Source of the DNA: Streptomyces lunaelactis
GTDB lineage: Bacteria > Actinomycetota > Actinomycetes > Streptomycetales > Streptomycetaceae
Assembly (NCBI RefSeq): GCF_003054555.1
Contig: NZ_CP026304.1
Location: 744,001-808,000, forward strand
Length of the DNA stretch: 64,000 nucleotides
Direction: 5' to 3'
Position numbers and translations under genes: made by a program. Shown piece by piece: positions 54,826 to 64,000 of the stretch (its first letter is position 1; the number at the start of each line of letters is the position of its first letter). The notes under the pieces were generated by a model that worked only from the letters and a program-made list of their open reading frames with translations, searched no databases and had not been told where the DNA came from.

Positions 54826-55845
54826 GTGCACACCACATCCCGACGCAACTTCCTTGTGCTCACCGGCATCTCCGCACTGGCGGCCGCAGGCTGCGGCACA
54901 GCAGCAGGCAGCAGCAGCCGGAACACCGACAAGCTCCGCTACCAGGGTTCGTCCGGTGCGGTCACCCCGCCCGAACTCGCCGCGGACCTCGGCTACCTGG
55001 GCGATCTGAAGCTCGACTGGGTGGGCAACACCATCAGCGGCCCGCAGGACATCCAGTCCGCCGCGTCCGGCCAGACCGACTTCGGCGGCGCCTTCAACGG
55101 CGCCGTGGTCAAGCTCGCCGCCCGCAAGGCCCCGATCAAGGCCGTCATCAGCTACTACGGCTCCGACAAGTACGCCTACAGCGGCTTCTACGTGGCCGAG
55201 AACAGCGCCATACGCTCACCCCGAGACCTGATCGGCAAGAAGGCCGGGATGAACACCCTCGGCGCCCACGCCGAGGCGATGCTCGACATCTACCTCAAGA
55301 TGAACGGGCTGAGCCGGGCGGAGGCCGAGCGGGTCGAGCGGATCGTCGTCCCTCCCGTCAACACCGAACAGTCCCTGCGCCAGCGCCAGATCGACGTGGC
55401 CGTCCTCGGCGGCATCCTGCGCGACAAGGCGCTGGAGACCGGCGGCGTGCGCAAGCTCTTCAGCGACTTCGATCTGCGCGGGGCCTTCAGCGCCGGTACG
55501 TACATCCTGACCGACCGCTTCATCGAGCAGAACCCGGAGACGGTACGGACCTTCGTCACCGGAGTGGGCAAGGCCCTGGACTGGTCCCGCACCACGTCCC
55601 GCGAGGAAGTCGTCGCGCGGATGACCGAGATCGTCGCCAAGCGGAAGCGCAGCGAGAGCGCGGACGCGCTCAAGTACTGGCGCTCCTACGGCGTCTCGGC
55701 GCCCGGCGGCCGGATCGCGGAGACGGAGCTGTCGGTCTGGGCCGACTGGCTGACCGAGCGCGGCGACGTCAAGTCCGGCCAGGTGCACGTCGAGGACCTC
55801 TACACCAACGAGTACAACGACATCCGTGCCACGAAGGCGAGTTGA
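54826..55845 (+). CDS. ABC transporter substrate-binding lipoprotein (sulfonate/aliphatic type)
   Basis: This 339-residue protein has a twin-arginine-like start (TSRRNFLVLTG) and a lipobox LAAAGC at about residues 19-24. The periplasmic-binding fold includes GAVTPPELAADLGYLGDLKL, SGQTDFGGAFNGAVVKLAAR and RQRQIDVAVLGGILRDKALE, typical of NrtA/SsuA/ThiY-like proteins. GTG 54826 has AAGGAA. It captures an organosulfur ligand for the importer encoded next. Confidence 0.9.
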   Translation: MHTTSRRNFLVLTGISALAAAGCGTAAGSSSRNTDKLRYQGSSGAVTPPELAADLGYLGDLKLDWVGNTISGPQDIQSAASGQTDFGGAFNGAVVKLAARKAPIKAVISYYGSDKYAYSGFYVAENSAIRSPRDLIGKKAGMNTLGAHAEAMLDIYLKMNGLSRAEAERVERIVVPPVNTEQSLRQRQIDVAVLGGILRDKALETGGVRKLFSDFDLRGAFSAGTYILTDRFIEQNPETVRTFVTGVGKALDWSRTTSREEVVARMTEIVAKRKRSESADALKYWRSYGVSAPGGRIAETELSVWADWLTERGDVKSGQVHVEDLYTNEYNDIRATKAS

Positions 55846-55849
55846 CCCC

Positions 55850-56659
55850 ATGACCGCGAAGATCAGCTTCCAAGGGGTCGGCAAGACCTTCCCCGTACGC
55901 GGAAAACAGCGGCCCGTCACCGCGCTGGACGGGATCGGCCTCGACATCGCCGACGGTGAGTTCGTGGTTGTCGTCGGCCCGAGCGGCTGCGGGAAGTCCA
56001 CCCTGCTCGATCTCCTCGGCGGACTCTCCGAGCCCACCAGCGGCCAGATCCTGCTGGACGGCAAGCCCGTCACCGGGCCCGGTCTGGACCGGGGCATCGT
56101 CTTCCAGCAGTACGCCCTGCTCCCCTGGCGCACCGCCCAGGGCAATGTGGAGTTCGGCCTGGAAGCCACCCATGTGCCCCGCCGCGAGCGGGCGGAGCGG
56201 GCCAGGGAGTATCTGGCGCTCGTCGGGCTCACCGGCTTCGAGGACCGGCATCCGCACGAGCTCTCCGGCGGTATGCGCCAGCGCGTGGCGATCGCCCGCA
56301 GTCTCGCGTACGACCCCGATGTGCTGCTGATGGACGAGCCGTTCGCCGCCCTCGACGCGCAGACCCGCGAGTCCCTCCAGGACGAGCTGCTGCGGATCTG
56401 GCAGCGCACCGGAAAGACCATCGTCTTCATCACGCACGGCATCGACGAGGCGGTCCACCTCGGACAGCGGGTCGCCGTTCTCACCTCCCGCCCCGGCCGG
56501 ATCAAGGAGGTCGTGCCGATCGGCCTCGGGGACCGCAGCTCCGACACCGATCCGCGCTCCAGCCCAGAGTTCGCGCACCACCGCCACCAGATCTGGAACC
56601 TGCTGCGCGACGAGGTCAGCCGGGCCCAGCAAGAGGAGAGGGAGGCCGCCACGCTATGA
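55850..56659 (+). CDS. ABC transporter ATP-binding protein (sulfonate/nitrate/taurine type)
   Basis: This 269-residue ATPase has Walker A GPSGCGKSTLL, Q-loop VFQQYALLPWRT, signature LSGGMRQRVAIARSLAYDP, Walker B VLLMDEPFAALD and the switch His in VFITHGIDEAVHL. The PWRT after the Q-loop and the length match SsuB/TauB. ATG 55850 lies 5 bp after the binding-protein stop; the permease overlaps its end (ATGA). Confidence 0.95.
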   Translation: MTAKISFQGVGKTFPVRGKQRPVTALDGIGLDIADGEFVVVVGPSGCGKSTLLDLLGGLSEPTSGQILLDGKPVTGPGLDRGIVFQQYALLPWRTAQGNVEFGLEATHVPRRERAERAREYLALVGLTGFEDRHPHELSGGMRQRVAIARSLAYDPDVLLMDEPFAALDAQTRESLQDELLRIWQRTGKTIVFITHGIDEAVHLGQRVAVLTSRPGRIKEVVPIGLGDRSSDTDPRSSPEFAHHRHQIWNLLRDEVSRAQQEEREAATL

Positions 56660-57540
56660 GCATCACCACCGAGAAAGCGCTCGCGACTGCCGTCGATGTG
56701 AGCGGCGCGGCGCAGCACGCCGGGCCGGCGGTCGCGGCACCGCACCGCGTACTGCCCGCCCCCGCCCGCCGTGCCGGCCGGATCCTGCTGACCGCCGTCA
56801 CCCGCACCATCGCGATCGCGGTACTGCTCGCGGTGTGGGAGACGGCACCCCGGCTCGGCCTGGTCGACCGGACCTTCCTGCCGCCGTTCTCCGAAGTCGC
56901 CGTCGCCTGGTGGCAGTTGCTCCTGGACGGACAGCTGGCCAAGCACGCGCAGGCCAGCCTCGGCCGGTCCTTCGCCGGCTTCGGGCTCGCGGTCGCCATC
57001 TCCGTACCGCTGGGGCTGCTGATCGGCTGGTACCGGCCGCTCGCCGATCTCCTCGGGCCGCTCCTGGAGGTCTTCCGCAACACGGCGGCGCTCGCCCTGC
57101 TGCCGGTCTTCGTCCTGCTGCTCGGCATCGGCGAGACCTCGAAGATCTCCATCGTGCTCTACGCCTGCACCTGGCCGATCCTGCTCAACACCATCAGCGC
57201 CGTACGCAGCGTCGATCCGACCCTGTTGAGGCTCGCCAAGTCGATGGATCTGCCGGCGCCCAGGATCTTCCAGAAGGTGATCCTGCCCGCCTCCGTGCCG
57301 ACCGTCTTCACCGGCATCCGGCTGGCCGGCGCGGTCGCCATCCTGGTGCTCGTCGCCGCCGAGATGGTGGGCGCCAAGGCCGGGCTCGGCTATCTCGTCA
57401 ACGCCTCGCAGTTCAACTTCGCCATCCCCGAGATGTACGCCGGGATCATCACCATCTCCGCCATCGGCGTGGCCTTCAACCAGCTGCTCGTGGCTCTCGA
57501 GCGCCGCTTCACCTCCTGGCGCACCCCGACCGGAAACTGA
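56656..57540 (+). CDS. ABC transporter permease (sulfonate/nitrate/taurine type)
   Basis: This 294-residue protein has six membrane helices after a 40-residue polar N-terminus. The EAA-type loop is VDPTLLRLAKSMDLPAPRIF, followed by QKVILPASVPTVFTGIRLAG, typical of SsuC-like permeases. It overlaps the ATPase gene by four bases. Confidence 0.94.
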   Translation: MSITTEKALATAVDVSGAAQHAGPAVAAPHRVLPAPARRAGRILLTAVTRTIAIAVLLAVWETAPRLGLVDRTFLPPFSEVAVAWWQLLLDGQLAKHAQASLGRSFAGFGLAVAISVPLGLLIGWYRPLADLLGPLLEVFRNTAALALLPVFVLLLGIGETSKISIVLYACTWPILLNTISAVRSVDPTLLRLAKSMDLPAPRIFQKVILPASVPTVFTGIRLAGAVAILVLVAAEMVGAKAGLGYLVNASQFNFAIPEMYAGIITISAIGVAFNQLLVALERRFTSWRTPTGN

Positions 57541-57550
57541 GGAACCGCCC

Positions 57551-58894
57551 ATGTCCGCCGACACCCCACGCCAGTTCCATCTCAACGCGTTCCTCATGAA
57601 CGCCGGCCATCACGACGCCGCCTGGCGTCACCCGCACACCCAGCCCGAGCGGATCACCGATCTCTCGTACTTCCAGGAGCTGGCCCGAATAGCCGAGCGC
57701 GGGAAACTCGACTCCCTCTTCCTCGCGGACGGCGTCGCCCTGTGGGGCAATGCCCGCTACAACGCTGTCGGCGGTTTCGAGCCGCTCACGCTGCTGTCCG
57801 CGCTGGCCGTCGCCACCGAGCGCATCGGTCTGATCGCCACCGTTTCCACCACCTTCAACGAGCCGTTCCATGTGGCTCGTAAGTTCGCCTCGCTCGACCA
57901 CCTCAGCGGCGGGCGCGCCGGCTGGAACATCGTCACCTCCGGGAATGTCGCCGAGGCCAGGAACTTCGGCCGCGAGGAGCATCTGGAGCACGCCCTGCGC
58001 TACGAGCGTGCCGCCGAGTTCCTCGATGTGACCAAGGAGCTGTGGGACAGCTGGACCGACGACGCTCCGGTCGTCGACCGCGAGCGGGGTGTCTACACCA
58101 AGGACGGTGCGGTACGTCCCATCGCGCACCGCGGCAAGCACTTCCGGGTCGACGGGCCGCTCAACGTGCAGCGCTCGCCGCAGGGCCACCCGCTGCTGGT
58201 GCAGGCCGGCTCTTCGGAGGACGGCAAGGAGTTCGCGGCCCGCTACGCCGAGGCGGTGTTCACCGCCCAGCAGACCCTCGCCGACGGCCAGACCTTCTAC
58301 AAGGACCTCAAGTCACGGCTGGCGAAGTACGGCCGCACGCCCGGCCAGCTGAAGATCCTCCCGGGGATCTGCCCCATCATCGGGGGTACCGAGGCCGAGG
58401 CGCTGGCGCTCGAGGACGAACTGACGGGCCTGCAGGTCCCCGAGTACGGGCTGCAGCAGCTCTCCGGGATGCTCGGCACCGATCTGAGCGATCTGCCGCT
58501 CGACGGTCCGCTGCCCGAGCTCCCCGAGGAGCAGGACATCAACGGCAACAAGTCCCGCTTCACGCTGGTCGCGGACCTCGCCCGGCGCGAAAAGCTCACC
58601 ATCCGCCGGCTGATCGCACGGCTGGGCGGCGGCCGCGGCCACCGGGTCTTCGCCGGTACGCCCGAGCAGATCGCGGACCAGCTGGAGGAGTGGTTCACGC
58701 AGGGCGCCGCGGACGGCTTCAACATCATGCCGCCGTATCTGCCCGGCGGTCTCGAGGTCTTCGTCGACCAGGTGATTCCGCTGCTGCAGGAACGCGGTCT
58801 TTTCCGTACCGAGTACAGCGGTCACACCTTGCGCGACCACTACGGCCTGGAGCGCCCGGCAGGCCGGCTCGTCCCTACGGCGGCAACACCCTGA
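57551..58894 (+). CDS. FMN-dependent monooxygenase, NtaA/SnaA/DszA family
   Basis: This 447-residue luciferase-like enzyme has HLNAFLMNAGHHDAAWRHPH, LDSLFLADGVALWGNARYNA, the NtaA-group SGGRAGWNIVTSGNVAEARN, and QRSPQGHPLLVQAGSSEDGK. It uses FMNH2 from the reductase at 54245 to oxygenate an organosulfur or amine substrate; DszA acts on a sulfone, NtaA on nitrilotriacetate. Operon context and leader peptide favour sulfur. ATG 57551 is 10 bp after the permease stop. Confidence 0.93.
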   Translation: MSADTPRQFHLNAFLMNAGHHDAAWRHPHTQPERITDLSYFQELARIAERGKLDSLFLADGVALWGNARYNAVGGFEPLTLLSALAVATERIGLIATVSTTFNEPFHVARKFASLDHLSGGRAGWNIVTSGNVAEARNFGREEHLEHALRYERAAEFLDVTKELWDSWTDDAPVVDRERGVYTKDGAVRPIAHRGKHFRVDGPLNVQRSPQGHPLLVQAGSSEDGKEFAARYAEAVFTAQQTLADGQTFYKDLKSRLAKYGRTPGQLKILPGICPIIGGTEAEALALEDELTGLQVPEYGLQQLSGMLGTDLSDLPLDGPLPELPEEQDINGNKSRFTLVADLARREKLTIRRLIARLGGGRGHRVFAGTPEQIADQLEEWFTQGAADGFNIMPPYLPGGLEVFVDQVIPLLQERGLFRTEYSGHTLRDHYGLERPAGRLVPTAATP

Positions 58895-59087
58895 TCGCCA
58901 ACTCCGCCGCCGCCTACCGGGATCTCCCCGAAGCGCTGCGCACTACGCACAGGACGACTACGGCGACCTGCCGCGTCTGCTGCACCGGGTGACGGTCGCC
59001 GGCGATGTCCCGGTCAGTGTCGACGGCGAACTCGGCCGCGTCGTCGAGGGCGACGAGGCCGCCCACTACACGCCGGCCGCGGCCTGA
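58895..59087 (+). pseudogene. Unidentified gene remnant after the sulfur operon
   Basis: Two frames spell ANSAAAYRDLPEALR and then HYAQDDYGDLPRLLHRVTVA and SVDGELGRVVEGDEAAHYTP before TGA 59085-59087. There is no start codon or RBS and one frameshift near 58,940. It reads like the end of a real protein I cannot name. Confidence 0.4.
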
Positions 59088-59097
59088 GAACGCAGCA

Positions 59098-59133
59098 GGG
59101 CGGGTGGGCCGTCCCCCGACGGCCCGCCCGCCC
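59098..59133. terminator. Bidirectional terminator hairpin
   Basis: GGGCCGTC (59106-59113), CCCC loop, GACGGCCC (59118-59125), extended outward by 7 more GC pairs and one GU to a 16-bp stem. It separates the sulfur operon from the convergent LAETG protein gene. Confidence 0.8.
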
Positions 59134-59154
59134 CTCGTATGTCCGTGCTCGGCG

Positions 59155-59784
59155 TCAGTGCTGCACGCTGCGACGCTTGCGCGCGGCCCACATGATGCCG
59201 CCGCCCGCGACGATGACCACGGCGGCAGCGCCGGCGATCAGCGGCGTGGAGCTGGAGGAGCCCGTCTCGGCCAGGTCACCGGGAGTGGTGCTCGGCGCGG
59301 CCGACGGCGGCACCTCGGCGGAGCTGGTGGCGGTGCTCGGCGTGTCGCTCGGCGTGCTGCTCGGCGTCGGCGTGGGCTTGGCCGGGGGGGTGGTCGGCGG
59401 CGTGGCCGACGGCGTCGGGGTGTTGTCCTCGCACACCGGCGCCTGCTTGGTCTCGTCGCGCGAGAACTGGTCTCCGTCGCCCGCCTTCACGATGAGACGG
59501 ACGGTCAGCTCCTTGTCGTGCTTGGGGAGCTCGAGCGTCTTCTGGAAGCTCTGCTTGAAGGACTCGGCGGGGAGCAGGTCCTTGCCGTCCACGGTGACGT
59601 TCACGGTGTTCTCGGCGTTGCCGCTGTAGGCCTTGAGGTGAATGCTGACCTCGGTGCAGGTCACGTCCCACACCGGGGTGTGCGCCTGTGCGGAGCCGGC
59701 GGTCAGGCCGACACCGAAAACGCCGGCCGTCGCGACCGCTATGAGGGCTCCCGAGCGCCGCCACGATCTGTTGATTGTTGACAC
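59155..59784 (-). CDS. LAETG-motif sortase-anchored surface protein
   Basis: This 209-residue protein has a signal peptide (SWRRSGALIAVATAGVFGVG, AGSAQA), a small domain (HTPVWDVTCTEVSIHLKAYS) and a PT/S-rich spacer (about residues 125-170). It ends with LAETG, a hydrophobic helix (TPLIAGAAAVVIVAGGGIMW) and the basic tail ARKRRSVQH. LAETG is the class E sortase motif of Streptomyces. GTG 59784 follows GGAGGATTTT directly and gives a normal signal peptide; ATG 59814 is the alternative. Confidence 0.9.
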   Translation of the reverse strand: MSTINRSWRRSGALIAVATAGVFGVGLTAGSAQAHTPVWDVTCTEVSIHLKAYSGNAENTVNVTVDGKDLLPAESFKQSFQKTLELPKHDKELTVRLIVKAGDGDQFSRDETKQAPVCEDNTPTPSATPPTTPPAKPTPTPSSTPSDTPSTATSSAEVPPSAAPSTTPGDLAETGSSSSTPLIAGAAAVVIVAGGGIMWAARKRRSVQH

Positions 59785-59949
59785 AAAATCCTCCACGGTT
59801 ACCGCGCCACCCATCTGGCGGTGCGCGCAGAGTACCGCCATGCCCACAGGGGCTTGCACCCGCCCCACCCCTCGCACAACTCACTCGCGTCTCCCAATGT
59901 TCCGGGCACTCCGCGCAGTTGATCGACAGCGGTTTATGAATTGTGCCCG

Positions 59950-60456
59950 TCACTCGCGCTGCTTGACGGTCGGATTGGTGGCGCGGGTCCAGGCCGGGAG
60001 TACGAACCAGCAGAGGCTGAACCAGACGACCATCCCCACGACGAGCCACAGGGCGAGGCTGTCGTCCAGGACCACCCGGAGAATGAGCAGCAGCGCCGAT
60101 GCCATCGTGCACAGCAGGAGCACCAGCCCGAGAAGGGTGAGGCGTGAGGCCCACTCGACCGTCTGCGGCTTGAGGCGCTGCCCGGTCACGAGCCGGTGGA
60201 ACGACACCGGCCCGATGAGCGCGCCCATCGTCGCCGCCCCCATCAGCACGGTGGCCGTATAGATGTCACGGTCGGTCTCGGAGAGATCGGTGAATCGCGA
60301 CTGGAAAACGACCGTCAGCAGAAATCCGAAGAGAATCTGCACTCCGGTCTGGGCGACCCGCAATTCCTGCAGAAGGTCACCCCAGCGCCGGTCCGCCCGC
60401 TCTTCCGGCGTCTCGTCCCGACCGCGGTCACGTCCCTCGTCGGCTTGCTGCGCCAT
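59950..60456 (-). CDS. DUF6328-like four-helix membrane protein
   Basis: This 168-residue protein has a charged N-terminus (DEGRDRGRDETPEERADRRW), then LLQELRVAQTGVQILFGFLL, LMGAATMGALIGPVSFHRLV, LLGLVLLLCTMASALLLILR and ALWLVVGMVVWFSLCWFVLP. The LLQELRV.QTGVQILF..LL signature is that of a conserved actinobacterial membrane family of unknown role. ATG 60456 has GAGGAGG. Confidence 0.85.
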   Translation of the reverse strand: MAQQADEGRDRGRDETPEERADRRWGDLLQELRVAQTGVQILFGFLLTVVFQSRFTDLSETDRDIYTATVLMGAATMGALIGPVSFHRLVTGQRLKPQTVEWASRLTLLGLVLLLCTMASALLLILRVVLDDSLALWLVVGMVVWFSLCWFVLPAWTRATNPTVKQRE

Positions 60457-60719
60457 CGGACAACCTCCTCTGTCTCGCATGATGCGCTGCGAGCGCGAAT
60501 TGCGCATGCCCGTGGCCCGACCCGAAAAACCTGGGGTGTACGCGGAGGGTGATGTGTATGCCGACGAATGAGAAGGGGACGGCGGCGGCCTGCGGGCCGC
60601 CGTTCGTCATCATTGAGGGTCCGCCGGAGTCGTACGACGGACCTGCATTCCGGCACCCCGTCACGCACCCCGGTCCGGACGGTGGCAAACTGGCCGCCGA
60701 TCCACCGAAGGAGGCCGCC

Positions 60720-61808
60720 GTGCCCATGATCCGCAAGCTCCGCCGCGTGGTGCGCCGGGCCTACCACCGAACCGTGGACCTCAGCCACCCGGCCCGGTCC
60801 CCGCTCGGCAGCTCGGTGGTGAAATGCGTGGTCTACCAGGACGGCAAGCGGCAGACCGGCGACTGTCCCGCCGACGAGGCCGTCCGACGGGTCCGTAAAT
60901 CGCGCAGCGGCTTTGTGTGGATCGGCCTGCACGAACCGAGTCAGCAGGAATTCGCCTCGCTCGCCGAGCTGTTCGGTCTGCACCCGCTGGCCGTGGAGGA
61001 CGCGGTACTGGCCCATCAGCGGCCGAAGGTGGAGAGTTACGACAATGTGCTGTTCGCGGTCTTCAAGACCGTCCGCTATGTCGAGCACGCGGAGCTGACG
61101 GCCACCAGCGAGGTCGTGGACACCGGTGAGCTCATGGTCTTCGCCGGACCCGACTTCGTGATCACGATCCGGCACGGCATGCACGGCTCTCTCGGCCCGC
61201 TGCGGGAAGCGCTGGAAGCCTCTCCGGACCAGCTGGCCAAGGGCCCCCTCGCCGTCCTGCACTCCATCGCGGACCACGTCGTCGACGACTATCTCGGCGT
61301 CGCCGCGGCCGTGCAGGACGATATCGACGTCATGGAGACCGCGGTCTTCGCCGAGCATGCCGGCCGCGGCGACGCCGGCCGGATCTATCAGCTCAAGCGG
61401 GAACTGCTGGAACTCAAGCGGGCCGTGACACCGCTGGACCGCCCTCTGCAGGCGCTGGCCACCGACCCCGGCCTCCTGGCCGACCGGGAGATCCGCAGGT
61501 ACTTCAGGGACGTCGCCGACCACCTGGACCGCGTGACCGAGCAGGTCGCCTCCTTCGACGCCCTGCTCGACTCGATCCTGCAGGCCCACCTGGCCCAGGT
61601 GACCGTCGCCCAGAACGAGGACATGCGCAAGATCACCGCGTGGGCGGCGATCGTGGCCGTGCCGACCATGGTCTGCGGTGTCTACGGAATGAACTTCGAG
61701 CACATGCCGGAGCTGAAGTGGACGTACGGATACGCGTACGTCCTGAGTGTCATCGCGGTCGCCTGCTTCGTCATCCACCGGGCGTTCCGCCGCAACGGCT
61801 GGCTCTGA
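60720..61808 (+). CDS. corA: CorA-type magnesium/cobalt transporter
   Basis: This 362-residue protein has an N-terminal cytosolic domain (FVWIGLHEPSQQEFASLAEL, HPLAVEDAVLAHQRPKVESY), long helices (RIYQLKRELLELKRAVTPLD) and two C-terminal helices around the selectivity motif YGMNF (VPTMVCGVYGMNFEHMPELK). It forms a homopentameric divalent cation channel. GTG 60720 is five bases after GGAGG and preferred; ATG 60726 is next. Confidence 0.95.
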   Translation: MPMIRKLRRVVRRAYHRTVDLSHPARSPLGSSVVKCVVYQDGKRQTGDCPADEAVRRVRKSRSGFVWIGLHEPSQQEFASLAELFGLHPLAVEDAVLAHQRPKVESYDNVLFAVFKTVRYVEHAELTATSEVVDTGELMVFAGPDFVITIRHGMHGSLGPLREALEASPDQLAKGPLAVLHSIADHVVDDYLGVAAAVQDDIDVMETAVFAEHAGRGDAGRIYQLKRELLELKRAVTPLDRPLQALATDPGLLADREIRRYFRDVADHLDRVTEQVASFDALLDSILQAHLAQVTVAQNEDMRKITAWAAIVAVPTMVCGVYGMNFEHMPELKWTYGYAYVLSVIAVACFVIHRAFRRNGWL

Positions 61809-61993
61809 CCTTCGGCAGGTGCGTTCGCCCCGGGTCTCGCCTCGCCCTCCGCGAAGAGCACCCGCCGGGCGCGCTGTTCGTGGCGAGTACCTCGCCCTTT
61901 CGCGCGGACGACACGGCCCCTTCCCTTCCACTCGCTCCTCTTGGACACTCCGCTGACTCCTGTTTCCTCACACTCCAAGAGGACCCCACACTC

Positions 61994-64000
61994 ATGCCTG
62001 AACTCAATCGGCGCCGCTTCCTGCAGATAGCCGGCGCGACCGCGGGCTTCTCGGCCCTGTCGAGCAGCATCGACCGCGCCGCCGCCATCCCGGCGAGCCG
62101 CCGCTGCGGCACCATCCAGGACGTCGAGCACATCGTCGTACTGATGCAGGAGAACCGTTCGTTCGACCACTACTTCGGCGCGCTGAAAGGCGTACGCGGT
62201 TTCGGTGACCCGCGCCCGGTGACGCTGCCCAGCGGCAAGTCGGTCTGGCACCAGTCGGACGGCAGCAAGGACGTGCTGCCCTACCACCCGTACGCCGAGG
62301 ACCTCGGCATGCAGTTCATCGCCGGCCTCAACCACGACTGGCAGGGCGGCCACAAGGCCTGGAACCACGGCAAGTACGACCAGTGGATTCCCGCCAAGTC
62401 CCCGGGCACGATGGCGTATCTGACGCGCGAGGACATCCCGTTCCACTACGCGCTCGCCGACAGGTTCACCGTCTGCGACGCCTACCACTGTTCGTTCATC
62501 GGAGCCACCGACCCCAACCGCTACTACATGTGGTCGGGCCACACCGGCAACGACGGCAAGGGCGGCGGCCCCGTCCTCGGCAATGACGAGCTCGGGTACG
62601 ACTGGACGACGTACCCCGAGCGGCTGGAGTCGGCCGGGATCTCCTGGAAGATCTACCAGGACATCGGCGACGGCCTGGACGCGGGCGGCTCCTGGGGCTG
62701 GATCGAGGACGCCTATCGCGGGAACTACGGCGACAACTCCCTGCTGTACTTCAACAAGTACCGCAACGCCAAGCCCGGCGATCCGCTGTTCAACAAGGCG
62801 CGCACCGGCACCGACGTGAAGAACGGCGACGGCTACTTCGACCTCCTCAAGGCCGATGTGAAGGCCGGGAAGCTCCCCCAGATCTCCTGGATCGCCGCCC
62901 CGGAGGCCTTCTCCGAGCACCCCAACTGGCCCGCGAACTACGGCGCCTGGTACATCGCGCAGGTGCTGGACGCCCTCACCTCCAACCCCGAGGTGTGGAG
63001 CAGGACCGCGCTCTTCATCACATACGACGAGAACGACGGCTACTTCGACCACATCACCCCGCCCTATCCGCCGGCCTCCGCCGCGCAGGGCCTGTCCACC
63101 GCGGACGGCAAGCTCGACCAGTTCGGCGGAAACGCCACCTACGCCGCCGGGCCCTACGGCCTCGGCCAGCGCGTCCCGATGCTCGTCGTCTCCCCCTGGA
63201 GCACCGGCGGCTACGTCTGCTCCGAGGTCTTCGACCACACCTCGATCGTCCGGTTCATGGAGCGCCGCTTCGGCGTCGGCGAGACGAACATCTCGCCGTG
63301 GCGCCGCGCCATCTGCGGCGACTTGACCTCGGCGTTCGACTTCGGCCTCAAGGACACCAGGCCCGCCTCGCTGCCGGACACGGACGGATACGAGCCCCCG
63401 GACCGCGAACGGCACAACAGCTACGTACCCAAGCCGCCCGTCAATCCTGTGCTGCCCAAGCAGGAGCGCGGTTCGCGGCCCGCTCGCCCGCTGCCCTACG
63501 CGCCGCTGGTGGACGGGGCAGCGACGCCCTCGACCGGGCGCTTCACGCTCACGTTCAGCGGCGGCGCAAAGGCGGGTGCGTTCTTCTCGGTGACGTCGGG
63601 GAACCGCACGGACGGGCCGTGGACGTACACCACAGAAGCGGGAAAGACGCTCTCCGACACCTGGAACACGGCCTACTCGAAGGGCGTGTACGACCTGTCG
63701 GTGTTCGGCCCGAACGGCTTCCTGCGCACCTTCAAGGGCGCCGGCACCACCGCCGGCGCCGAGGTGACCGCCCGCCATGTCGCGAGCAGCGGCCGCGTCG
63801 AGCTGACCATGACGAACACCGGAGCCGACTGCCGTCTCAGCCTCACCAACGCGTACGGCGGGAGGTGCAAGACGTTCACCGTGCGCAAGGGCGCACGCCT
63901 GGTCCACACGGTGGACCTGCGCGGCAGCAAGCGCTGGTACGACCTGAGCGTGGTGTCCAGCACGGACGGTACGTTCCTGCGCAGGTTCGCCGGACATGTG
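61994..64000 (+). CDS. Tat-exported phospholipase C, 3' end outside window
   Basis: 669 codons are present with no stop. The Tat signal is NRRRFLQIAGATAGFSALSS. The phosphoesterase core has VEHIVVLMQENRSFDHYFGA (metal-ligand ENRSFDHYFG), DANRYYMW-like TDPNRYYMWSGHT, FITYDENDGYFDHITPP and VFDHTSIVRFMERRFG. It ends in the C-terminal beta domains of the phosphocholine-specific phospholipase C family (FTLTFSGGAKAGAFFSV). It hydrolyses phospholipid head groups outside the cell. ATG 61994 follows CAAGAGGA. Confidence 0.93.
   Translation, partial: MPELNRRRFLQIAGATAGFSALSSSIDRAAAIPASRRCGTIQDVEHIVVLMQENRSFDHYFGALKGVRGFGDPRPVTLPSGKSVWHQSDGSKDVLPYHPYAEDLGMQFIAGLNHDWQGGHKAWNHGKYDQWIPAKSPGTMAYLTREDIPFHYALADRFTVCDAYHCSFIGATDPNRYYMWSGHTGNDGKGGGPVLGNDELGYDWTTYPERLESAGISWKIYQDIGDGLDAGGSWGWIEDAYRGNYGDNSLLYFNKYRNAKPGDPLFNKARTGTDVKNGDGYFDLLKADVKAGKLPQISWIAAPEAFSEHPNWPANYGAWYIAQVLDALTSNPEVWSRTALFITYDENDGYFDHITPPYPPASAAQGLSTADGKLDQFGGNATYAAGPYGLGQRVPMLVVSPWSTGGYVCSEVFDHTSIVRFMERRFGVGETNISPWRRAICGDLTSAFDFGLKDTRPASLPDTDGYEPPDRERHNSYVPKPPVNPVLPKQERGSRPARPLPYAPLVDGAATPSTGRFTLTFSGGAKAGAFFSVTSGNRTDGPWTYTTEAGKTLSDTWNTAYSKGVYDLSVFGPNGFLRTFKGAGTTAGAEVTARHVASSGRVELTMTNTGADCRLSLTNAYGGRCKTFTVRKGARLVHTVDLRGSKRWYDLSVVSSTDGTFLRRFAGHV

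Noticed and set aside
61682..63997. 771-residue minus-strand open frame
   Set aside because: Antisense to the phospholipase C gene, which has a Tat signal and catalytic motifs.

Overview
This window is high-GC actinobacterial DNA, almost certainly Streptomyces or a close relative. The evidence is codon usage, GGAGG-type ribosome binding sites with frequent GTG starts, ATGA/GTGA stop-start overlaps, rare TTA codons, a LAETG sortase substrate, twin-arginine exports, and ANTAR, STAS and universal-stress-protein families.

Positions 1 to about 45,300 form an accessory island devoted to hypoxia, dormancy and redox stress. It holds five universal stress proteins (one frameshifted), pyruvate phosphate dikinase, pyruvate formate-lyase with its activase, an SPFH protein, two DoxX-like membrane proteins, and an operon of GAPDH, HAD sugar phosphomutase, GH65 phosphorylase and USP. 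It also has two copies of a GNAT/GAF-ANTAR/GAF-ANTAR cassette (one led by a STAS protein), a P-type cation ATPase behind an Rv1733c-like membrane protein, and a complete nitrate respiration cluster (narK, hemerythrin, narGHJI, cupin). About a dozen near-palindromic boxes of the form GGGnC-N4-GnCCC sit mostly 55 to 130 bp upstream of these genes. Their half-site spacing matches the mycobacterial DosR box, so the island looks like a DosR/OsdR-type regulon. The genes fit one picture: phosphorolysis of an alpha-glucoside to glucose phosphate, glycolysis, PPDK and PFL for fermentative energy saving, and nitrate as alternative electron acceptor, with USPs, CBS/BON and SPFH proteins for stress survival.

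The island is also decaying. It contains in-frame TAA stops (cNMP-binding protein, HTH-PPOX protein), frameshifts (USP, Asp23/Gls24), internally deleted or truncated genes (phosphoketolase, Mg-type P-ATPase, one GAF-ANTAR, SulP) and scraps of carbamate kinase, LuxR HTH, GH65 and E2 acyltransferase. It also carries long perfect palindromes and a four-copy dispersed upstream element.

From about 45,377 to the end the sequence looks like ordinary chromosome with intact genes: acyl-CoA dehydrogenase, beta-lactamase-fold hydrolase, 3-hydroxyisobutyryl-CoA hydrolase-like protein, ATP-grasp protein and a large secreted phosphodiester glycosidase/metallophosphoesterase. These are followed by a sulfur-scavenging operon (leader peptide, FMN reductase, ABC importer, DszA/NtaA-type monooxygenase), a sortase-anchored protein, a DUF6328-like membrane protein, CorA and a Tat-exported phospholipase C that runs off the window. 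All calls come from reading the sequence; no database search was run.
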